NCBI GenBank assembly: GCA_026182355.1
Contig: JAPFBL010000322.1
Span: forward strand, 1 to 64,000
DNA: 64,000 bases
DNA from: Hermatobates lingyangjiaoensis
Taxonomy: Eukaryota; Arthropoda; Insecta; Hemiptera; Hermatobatidae
Direction of reading: 5' to 3'
A program made the translations under genes and the position numbers. Positions 40,401 through 51,500 of the stretch are shown in pieces (positions within the stretch are counted from its first letter, which is position 1; the number at the start of each line of letters is the position of its first letter). The notes beneath the pieces are model-generated. The model saw only the letters and a program-made list of their open reading frames with translations, did not search any database and was not told the DNA's origin.

Positions 40401-43400
40401 AAATTAAAATTATTTTCTACAAATTTATAAATGTTAGATTTTTTTAAAAAAAAACAAGGATAATATCTACGTTTTTAATATCGTAGAATCCATTCTTCGC
40501 CTAAAAGATTTTGGAACTTGATATTCCACAGAAAATTGAATATTCCTTGTTTTGCCCGTTTTTTCAAACCCGTAAAATACCCGTTTAAAAAGACGGGTAG
40601 TTAAAAATAAAACAACTTTTAATTTAGGAAACAAAGGGACAGAAGGAATAAAAATATACATGAGGTCTCCGAATAAAATCACTAAAAACGTAAGTAGTAG
40701 TAATAATAATAATTTTATTTTATTAATGTTCAATACTACTACTGAAATGAAAACACATATTAAATTAATCAGCCAGTATATTGTGTACCACCTCACTGAA
40801 AACGGTTTTGGATCCCACTTTGGAGGTATGGGGCAACTCTCACCACTGAGAGTAGCCTCCCGAAGATGGACATTGTCCGAAACCGGTCTAATGAGACAAA
40901 ACATACGAGAGATTACATAATAATTATGTCTTCTTATGATAAAAAGTAACATTAGCTAAATTATAATGAATGAACAGATTTTAGCTGCAGTCATTTATTT
41001 TACCTTCAATTATTTTTAGCTACAATTAATTTTAACTGAACAATTTACATACTATAAAAAAAAAACAAATTTAAATTAGAATGAATACAAATGCTTTAGT
41101 AGTTGTTAAACTAATTGTTTCAAATGAGCGGGATTACCAGGAGGTATCCTTTTTAAAATTATATAAAGAGGAATTTTGTTTACCAGTTTAGCCATTCGCA
41201 CACCATCCTTATCGCCCATGATTTTGATAAGGTTCTGGTTTGAATCAGGAATATTAATCTCAACACCAGTTTGTTCCTTCAATCTGTTGACATTGCTTCC
41301 GTTTTTACCTGAAATAAAAAACACGATGATTAGCTAAAAATGATTTAAGATAGAAGAAAAAATAAGATATGTTTATTCATTCTGAGGTAAAATGGATAAA
41401 CCAATAAAAGTCTCCACACAAATACCTTTATCTAAAGAAAACCGCGTAAAAAAAATAGATACAATAAAACACATTGCAATAAATAACGGTTATTCTATAC
41501 AGTTAATAAACAAGCTGTTGTATAAAAAAGAAAGAAGAACTCTTTTAATTTTAAACACTATTTTTCCTCAAAAATGCTTATAATCCCTCCCAAATTCCTG
41601 GAATACGCTACCTTATGTGGGAACATCCTCGTTAAAAATTGCTAATATATTAAGAAAATTTAATTTTAGAGTCAGTTACAAAACAAATGATAATTTAAAA
41701 TCCTTGTTAACCCCTAAATCGAGTTTTTATCCCAGTTCATTGAATGGAGTATATAAGTTGTCCTGTAGCAATTGTCAATGTTTTTACATAGACATGACTG
41801 TGCGCTCCTTTGAAAAAAGAACTCGTGAACATTTTAATTAATATTTTCAAAGGTAAAATGACAAAAAGAATAATAAAGAATTTTTTTCACATTTTGCGAA
41901 ACACCTTGTCACACAAAATCACAGCTTTAACCCAAAAAAACATTTGTGTGGAGACTTTTGTTGGTTTATCCATTTTACCTCAGAATGAGTAAATAACACA
42001 CAATTGCGGATTGCACAACTAATGATTTAGATATGTTTATGTTTTACCTATGATGTGCTTGCAGTATTTGGGCTCTACCTCGATGGTTGTAAAGTCTTTC
42101 TGCTGTAGGAGGTTCTCGACACAATCGTTAAGTTTGGCTTGCACTACTTCTGCCTGATCTGGAGGGCCCTCTACAGTACACCGTTCTTCTTTGTCTTTGT
42201 CATAAAACACCACGTGTACCTACAACACAACCACTTTCTTATCTCACTAAAAGTGAAAAATACATTTTATATTCCTTTCTCTTAGGAATGTATTATTACT
42301 AATTCTAATATTACTAACCTCAGTGGAACTAACCCATTAACTATATTTAACCCTGACAAACCAACATCATCAAAAATGGTTTCAGAGGACTTCAAAACGA
42401 GTAATTCTATTAAAATCTCAATTTTTTTTCATGATCACTATAGTTTACACAAAAAAAAAAGAAAAAAAATATATATAAAGTGACTTTTGATTAACACATA
42501 TTTAAACTAGCACTTTTGGAATAAGATTATTGGATAATAATAAAACCATGAATGATCAAAACCGCAATATGAAATGGGGGGAAAAAAAGGACTAAGATCT
42601 TTCAACCATAACAAGCTGTCTTCGTCAGAGTTAAAAACTCAACTGAAACACAAGATGCAGAAACATCGTGGTGAGGAGTTCAAAGGAGTGGGAGGGAAGA
42701 GTGGTATTTTAAAAGGGTGTAAGGTGCAGGAAAGGACAATAGTCCAGAGAGGGATATTTGGGTAAACAAAGGAGAACGTAAGAAAAAGTAAGCTAGCAGA
42801 TAGTTTTTTACTTTTTCTTTACTTTTAATAAAGTTTTCTTTACTTTCCTTTTTCCCTCCCACTCCTTTGAACCCCTCACCATGATGTTTCTGCATTTTGT
42901 GTTTCAGTTGAGTTTTTGACTCTAACGAAGACAGCTTGTTGTAGTTGACAGATCTTAGTCCTTTTTTTCCCCCCCATTTCATATTGTGGTTTGATCATTG
43001 ATTGTCATTTCACGTGTTTATTTGAAATTTTCTTATATAAAACCATAAGCATCTTTTATAATTTTTCAAATAACTAAAATTAGTTCAAATCCAATTCGTA
43101 TTTTCACAATTCTTTCTACTAAAATATAATAAAGACATAGCACAGAGCCGATGAAACATTAGATAGAGACAAAAAGACGGCTTCGATTTTGGGACTATCA
43201 GTAAATTCATCAAAATACCTTAAGACGATACTTATATGCTTGTTAATTGAAATGTCTGTTGACTCATCAATCAAGAGTATGAATTTCTTACCCCTACAAT
43301 TCTCTTTTAAATAATGCTGAAAGGCAGGGCAAACATTTTTTTTCTTATTGAGAACACTAACTTCTATGTAATTTAATTTCACTGACAGTGCGTGCTATAT

Positions 43401-46400
43401 TTCCAGTCTTCTTTCATTATTTTTCCAAAATGCTCAATAACCATTGACAAACTAACCATAATTCAGCTCTCTAATAACTGTCTTCTATTATACAGTTTTT
43501 CAGCCTCAAACTGAGTAACGTAACTAACTTCAAAACAGTACACGTTTCATACTTGTTGCAACAGAAATAAAACGTGTTAGGTTTTTAGTTCAACATGGTT
43601 TATTGAAGATAATAAAGTTTGACGTTAAATAATGTGACTAAAACTAATAAAAGTAAATTCACTGATCAAATAGTTTCAAAGAAGACCAAATTTGAGCCTT
43701 TTAATAATACAAAGACCAATCTAACAACCCTGACAAACCAACATCATGAAAAATGGTTTCACAGGACTTCAAAACGAGTAATTCTATTAAAATCTAAATT
43801 TTTTTTTCACGATCACTATAGTTAACATACACAAACAAAAAGAAAAAAAATATATATAAAGTGACTTTTGATTAACACATCTAGCTCTTTTGGAATAAGA
43901 TTATTGGATAAGATATTTTCACATAAAAAAAAAACCAAATTTAAAGAAGAACTACATTAGATTTTACTCAAATGCCGTTACCTCTGGGTAGTCCTGAGTG
44001 ATAGACTTAATGTTAGCACCTTTCTTGCCAATGATGAATCTGTGAAGCCAAGCAGGTGCGTTGACATGCAATGTCTTACAACTGTTTGCTTTCTCATACA
44101 CTTTGCTTAGAGCTGTTTAAACAAAATCACATCACATAAACTAACTTTAAGGATAATTTAAAGTATTACACTAACAAAGAAAAAAAATGATATAGTTCAA
44201 AGGTCATTCGAGGTCATCTCGTTTCAAAATAAACATTGTTTTTTAAATTATATCTTGTTTATTTTAAAAGACTTCAAAAAAAAGTATTATTTTTCCTTTA
44301 TTATTTGGTAAATTGCATGTTTTTAAACTAAAATTTCTCATATATGAGCCGTTTATTTTGAAAGTGGCCTAATTCCATTTTCCAAAAAAAATTAGCTAGC
44401 TATTTAAATAATTACATTTTTACGTTATCTTTACCTTTTGCAGCAAATTGTACAAAATTTATTTAAAATTACTAAGTTTTTTTATAACAAAAATTAATTG
44501 ATAAATAAAATGACAATATTTTTAAATTTTGTAAAACGCAAACCCTTAAATATCTCGATTTTAACATAAATGGAATTAGGCCACTTTCAAAATAAGCGGC
44601 TCATATAGATATGTCCACTTAAACGATAAAAAAAATTAAAAATGGAAAAAAATTACCAAATAAAAGCCCTCACACAATATAAAAATTACTTAAAAGTTTT
44701 TAATGATGTCTTTTGAATCATCTTCAGAACAAAGTAAAACCTGAGGATGATTCAGAACCTCGAATTCAAAACCTAAGGACGATCCAAAACCTTTTAATTC
44801 TTTAAAGTGACAACCTCTTTCACTTTACAACTTTTTTGAAGTTTTTTCCTTCAGACTTGTCAACAAAACATTTAAAAGTTAAAAAAACAAGAAAACAGTT
44901 CTGAAACCGATTTAACAAACAACAAAATATTCAATGTATGGTGGTTTCCCTTAATTCCCTTAATAAAGACATTATAAATACTTTTTACATAAAACTTTCA
45001 AATTTATGTGGATTATTGGAACTGTTGTTATTATTTTAAATATGTATAGATCACGTTTCTTTGGCTAACTGCATATAAATTAGTAACAATTTTAATTAAT
45101 TTTATATATATTTAATTGATTAAAATTTATTTTTATTTAAATTTAATTTTACTATTCAAGGGAGGGGAGGATATAGATGTAGTAGAAGATTTTAACACAT
45201 CTTTTAAGCTCAGAGCAGTGGTGGGATTCAAATTTTTTAAGAACCGGTTCGTGCAAACCGGTGCTTCAAATATTATGAGTTCGGAAACTAAATTGCTTAG
45301 TTATATATAGGCTATATACATGCGCAAATTACGTTGTCATACATGCACAAGTTACGTTAGTCACGCGACACTGTGGAGTTTGATAGTGGGTTAATTAATA
45401 CAGGTCTGAATAGGGGTTTACGTAATTTTAACAACCGGTTCGCCGAACTCATAATATTTTAAGCACTGGTTCGTTCGCACGAACCGGCTGAATCCCAGTG
45501 AATCCCATCACTGGCTCAGAGCAATATTCGGCATTTAGCATAAAGATGATAACTGGATTAGGATACCTTCTCCGAGCTTATCCTGAGGACCTCGAATGGT
45601 AATAGTTTCCAGGGTCGAGTCGAGAGGAGGCACTTCCACAGACACCCCAAGGTCCTGCATAATTTCAGCCATGTTGCTTCCTTTATGACCTATCACGTAC
45701 TTGTGTTGCTGCTTCGAAACCTCTATTGAAACATGAGTGTATTTCTTTTTCTAGAACATAAGAATATAAAATTCTTCTCAGATAAATTACTGAAAATTAA
45801 TACTAATTCATAATATATAGTTCTCAGAATAGAAATTTGTGTTTGATAACCCCTCCCTAAGTTCAGATGCAATTTATCTTCTACACAATTCAGACCAAAA
45901 AAACGATTGTAATTAAAAAACCAATTTATGAGTTAATAATTATGTTGTATACACAAAAGAAAAACAAGAATATAATTATGCTGAAGTAAATGAACATTTA
46001 TATTAAAATTCAATTACAGAAACAATATGGTCGGGCGCAACCATATTGTTTATATTTTTATACGAATTAGTCTGTTGGAATTTAAAAAAGTTGTTTAGAA
46101 ATGTTTGAAAAATATTCTTCAAAAGATAGTTATCTGAAGTAACCTTAACTTTTTATAATTAAAGACTTTAGTTTTCAAATCTGAAAGAGAAAATTGCAAC
46201 AGAATTTTAAAACAACCTTAAAGAAGCAAAAATTGTAAAAACTGAGGCCAAATTAACTGTAGAGATTGCAAAACAATCATCAACACAAATAATACTGGCA
46301 GAACATAGTATCATTGAAGGCCATGTTTTTGATTTTACTGAAACACGAATTATAAGTAAGAAACCAGGAAAAACAGGTAAGAAAAACATAGGAATTTCTA

Positions 46401-48525
46401 TATAATAATAAGAGTCAGTCATATCTTAACTATAAAAGTTCTCTTACTAATTTAAATAGTATTTATTCAGTTTTAAGCTATGTACCTTTTGGTTTTCTGT
46501 ATCTATTAGTTTAATTTAATATGGTTTAGTGGGAATTAGATTTTTGGATGATATCATTGTTTTCGTGTTTTCAAGTTCATAGTTGTATTAAAGTTTCCAT
46601 CCTTAAACATATTCATATCACACTTCTAGGGAAATAGTTAATTTTATAAATTCAATTAAAATAATTCAATTGTTTTATTAGTCATTTTAATTCAATGTTA
46701 ATTCAATTTTAAAATTTGATACTTCTGTAAGTTCTCACTTTTTCTTCCACAACATTTATATTTGTAAAATTAAATTAAAGGTCGATACCTTTATTAAGTT
46801 TTATATGAATATAATAATACATCAAGTGTAGAATCTTTAACTAACTTTCTATATTTTGATTTTTTATTTCATATCGGAGAATATACATTTACAAATGATG
46901 TCCTCGTTAAATAGTTGGATACCCAAAATCTAATAATATGGGATGTGTTTCTCTATACAAACATTTGAAGAACTCAATCCTATGCACTAATAGATTTAGT
47001 ACAAGTATTAACCTGAATGTCACATAACCATCTGATGGATCGCATTAAGAATATATATATGTGATTATAAAGAATATTGTCAGTTTCATTGATTTAAACA
47101 TGTCGAAATACGTTCTAAAATAATTTTAACGTAGTGCAATCAGTTATTATGTGGTATTTACTCATTGTAGGGTAAAAAGCTAATGAAAAGGTCTCTACAT
47201 ATAAAAATTTAATTGTATAAACAACGCGTTTCGAACACGTAGTGTTCTTCCCCAGGCATTAACTAAGGGTGAGTGTCTGTGGTACAACTGACTGAGGGTA
47301 TGGGGTCCATGCTATTCCCAGTCAGTTGTACCACAGACACTCACCCTTAATTAATGCCTGGGGAAGAACATTACGTGTTCGAAACGCATTTTTATATGTG
47401 GAGACCTTTTCATTACCTTTTTACCCTACAATGACGTTGTTCTAAAATAGTTTTGATAGAATTTGATAATACCTCAAAATAGGTATCCGAACACCCTACC
47501 CTTGACCCTAGGATATAACAGTAATGAATTTTAAACTTATTATGATTACAGGTATGAACAACTCTTTGGAGTAATTATACTAAGAAGAAAAACAATGAAT
47601 TATTTCAAGTAGCTGACTACATTCTTGATGACTTACCATGACTTTGACCATGTTGAGGATATGGTTACGTGCCGCTTCAACCCCATCCTTGTCCCCAGCA
47701 ATGGTTATCTCCGTAGCAGACGAGGACGGTGGAGGAATGTGAATCCTGGCACTCGTCTGATTCATCAGATCGCTTACTTTCTCATTGTAGGCTCCAGCAA
47801 TAAATGGATGAAGTTCCTTATCCACTTCAAGTTTTTCAAAAGCTTTTTTAGACTGCAACGCAAAATCGAATTTAAACTAATACAGTAAATATTCACAAAA
47901 GAATACCATATAGATACAAATACTGAATTAAACGAATCTGGAATAAGTATGTTTAAGGTTAGGTTACAGTGGCCGTCCCGAGAGAGAACACACATAGACC
48001 GCAAGCCGGCCTCTTGTGATACCACAAAGAAGAATTTGGGGCTATTCTCAACCGTCCCTGGTCCACTCGAACCATCTCGAGAGAATAATAAATCTAGACA
48101 GATCCCTGATACCAGTGGATGCTATGTTCTCAAGATTGTCAAAGAAATATTCTCCTAATGCTTGTTTTCTTCTTTGAGCCAAACCAGGGCATTGACAGAG
48201 AAAGTGAGGAACTGTCTCTTCATCTTCCTCGTTCTGGCATGCCCTGCAAAAATCCCTCGCCGCCAATCCTACGAGCCAATACCCTGTGGAAACAGCAATC
48301 ACATTGGCTACAACTCTTCTGTTCCTGGAGAGAAGATCCTTAGTTCTTCTAGAGTTACAGGATGGCCACAACTGCTTTGAAATAAGACACGTGTCCTCCT
48401 CGGACCATCTTTGTTTGACACCTTCATCAAAAGTATGTTTAAAGACTTCCTTTCGATGTCTGTGTCTATCTTTGTGTAGAATTAATTATAATATTAAATA
48501 TTATATACAGAAAGGGGGGAGGGGG

Positions 48526-48560
<35 letters not shown>

Positions 48561-51500
48561 TGTGTGTCACAGTTTCTATGCTTACTTCTACAATTCGGCG
48601 TTCGAAGTGCTCTACTCAGTCAACAAATCACGACTATAGTCCGATGAAAACGAATGGATAAATATATAAAGGAACTTTTCAGGATTTTATTTATATATAC
48701 TAGACCACCCGTGACCCTTTGTGTCACTCAGAAATTATAACAACAGGTATTGAAATTAATTTACTGAACATGATTGAAATTACTCCTTTCGCCGACGTTT
48801 CGACATATATTAATGTCATCTTCAGGGTTTGGGAAATCTACTTCATTTGCAACATTACATGTTTTATACATCCCGGTTACTGTCTATGTTTTTTTTTTAA
48901 AACATGTAATGTAGCAAAAGAAACAGATTTCCGAGCCGTCAACATGACATAAATATATATCGAAACGTCGACAAAAGGAGTGATTTTAATCAAAAGACAT
49001 CAACCCTCAAAAAAAAAAAGTATATATGTATATATATATATATATAAAGCATTCCAGTATTCAAATTCGTGTCATTTTCCAGCCTTTTTGTTTTCGTATT
49101 AAAAGAAGTTGGGGAAAACTGAAACACTGATAAATAAAAACTTTCAATAAAGTAGAAAATGAATCCATTATTTTACTGCCATTAAAATTATCAGTAAGAA
49201 GAAAGAAAACAATTGCACAAGAAAGGAAATATAATAATGATGATTATTCTAAATAAAAGTTGAAAGAATTGATTTGATCTTATTGTTTAATTTTAAAACA
49301 AAAGACTTGATAATTTAGTATAAAGCTTTTGTCTATTGTGCTTCCCGAATCTATACTGCAGAAACCGGTTTTGAATAAAATAGTTCATTTTTGAAAGAAA
49401 TTATCAAAAAAAAAAAAAAACGGTATCCCATAAATAGAGAAAATATTTGTCTTTCTACATCAAGTGAAACAACTATTGTTTAACCTGAAGACGGTTCTTC
49501 TAACTACTTCAATTTAAACGTGAAATTAATATTTCTTTAGACAAGTGTGTCAAACAGCGGGGATGGTACCTGTTCATCAGAAATGATGTTGATTTCGTGC
49601 TTAGCCTTCTCCACGTTCTCTCTCGCTCCAGTGATAGTAATCGTCTCTGAAGAGTCCCCTATAGCAGGCACAGAGATGCGCGTTTGAGTCGCCTTTTCCA
49701 ACTCCTTTAGTCTAGTGCCTGATTTACCTAAGATCATCTTGTGATACTGCTTTTGGATTACTACGCTCGCACTGGCCTGAAATAAATAGATTTTATTAAA
49801 CATTTTAATTTTACTCAGGCAAATAAATGTTGATGCAAAAGTCTATGCTAAAGATGTTGTTATTAGGTTTTTAACAATGAACCCGACTACAATGGTGTTT
49901 CTTGCCAACAGAGGCAGTTGGCTTTTGGTTGATATGGGTGATGGTGCTCTGTAGTTAATATGCATTCATTTACCTTTTGATGATAAGATAGATTTAGAAT
50001 TGATCATCAACAGATTGTTTTAAATTACCTGAGTTTGAAAATTTGAGGTGATCAATCGACGGGCCTCCTGGACATTCTCCTTCTTGCCAGAGACAAGGAA
50101 GGACAAAGAGCCATCTTTGCTCAGCGACATCTCAATGGATGCCCCAGTGTCTTTCATGATAGCCGCGCACATTCGCACTGACTCCTTTTCACCAAATGAA
50201 TCATTTTGATCGAAACGCCTTTCCTCCAGCGGTACTTGGAACACCTAAGAAACAAATATTGATTCAAGGTTAGAGGTGGTTAGTACTGATTGAAAAACCA
50301 AACTGAAACACTAGATGCAGAAAACATCTGATGAGGAGTTGAGAAGAGTGGGATGGAAGAGTGGTATTTTAAAAGGGTGAAAGCGCAGGAAAGGACTAAT
50401 GTCCAGAAAGGGATGTTTGGGTAAACAAAGGTGTACAATGATGGTCTTATAAGGGAGACTTATTGTGGTTTGATCATATATATACGAATTCAAAATTCAA
50501 GAAGAGTAACACACAGAGTAAGGAAACACACTTACAGACTCAAATTTTCGGGTAATCCGCCTTCTGAATTCATTATATTGGAAACACGTATTTGAATTAA
50601 GTAAAGAAGATGTTTTTGGGTAATGAAAACGGCGTTAACCAACAATTCATTATAAGGAGATTTATTTAAGTTAAAGGTTATATTAAGATAAGAAGATGGA
50701 TTATTGTACATATAGATATGATATTTGTATCATACAATACTTATCTACAACGACATAACAAATAACAAAACGACATAACATTAACAAAAGGGCTTATACA
50801 GTGCCCTTTAAATCTCAGTTGTACAGTTCGGTTATGTTATTTGGATAATGTATAACTTCGGCTATTTATTTGTAATCTGAAATATTTGGGCTTTCCTTTT
50901 TATAAAACTAATTGCCATTATGAAAATGTTTATATTTTTGAAGAGTCGGTATGAATATTTTGCGTACGATGTAAACGGAAATGATATAAAGCTGTTAGTC
51001 TCTGTACGCTGTCTTCTACCCGTCAAGATCTTTACTCTAATAAAATTGAATGATTTGAAATTAAGTTTTCCCAATGTAGAATAAATTGGTAATATGACTC
51101 ACTCACATCTAAAATTGAGGCTAAATAAAAAATGAGCCGGAATTTACAGTTCCCTAGAATAGAACTAGGTTTAGTTGAAATCCAACAGGCGTGGGTGTTA
51201 GAAATGATCGTAGTTCGCTTATATAGTTTTAAAACCTTTATGAACAACTGTAGTCTTAGATAACCCAGATTTTCTTGGCTGGAGGGGAACGAACTCCAAT
51301 AGATACCTGACCAGGCCTGATCGATCAGGCTCGACAGGGTCTGGCTGGATTTTTTTATACCCGATCTTACCTGAAATAAGATACAATAATCTGGTGAGAA
51401 GTGGATTTAGGCTGGGTAAGTGACCTGGGTAATGGTGGAGGACTGGACCCTCATGCTGTTCTGATAGGGGCTCGTGGAGTTGAGAGACGGGGCGGCTGCT

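Noticed and set aside
40467..40952. Longest simple ORF in the window (161 codons, minus)
   Set aside because: Runs through a PLE end repeat and low-complexity hydrophobic translation of AT-rich DNA; no domain recognised and no homology to vigilin.
42574..42982. Related ORFs on both strands (SFNHNKLSS/SVNYNKLSS)
   Set aside because: They are translations of the same PLE family A 3' end in its two facing arms; this part of the element is non-coding.
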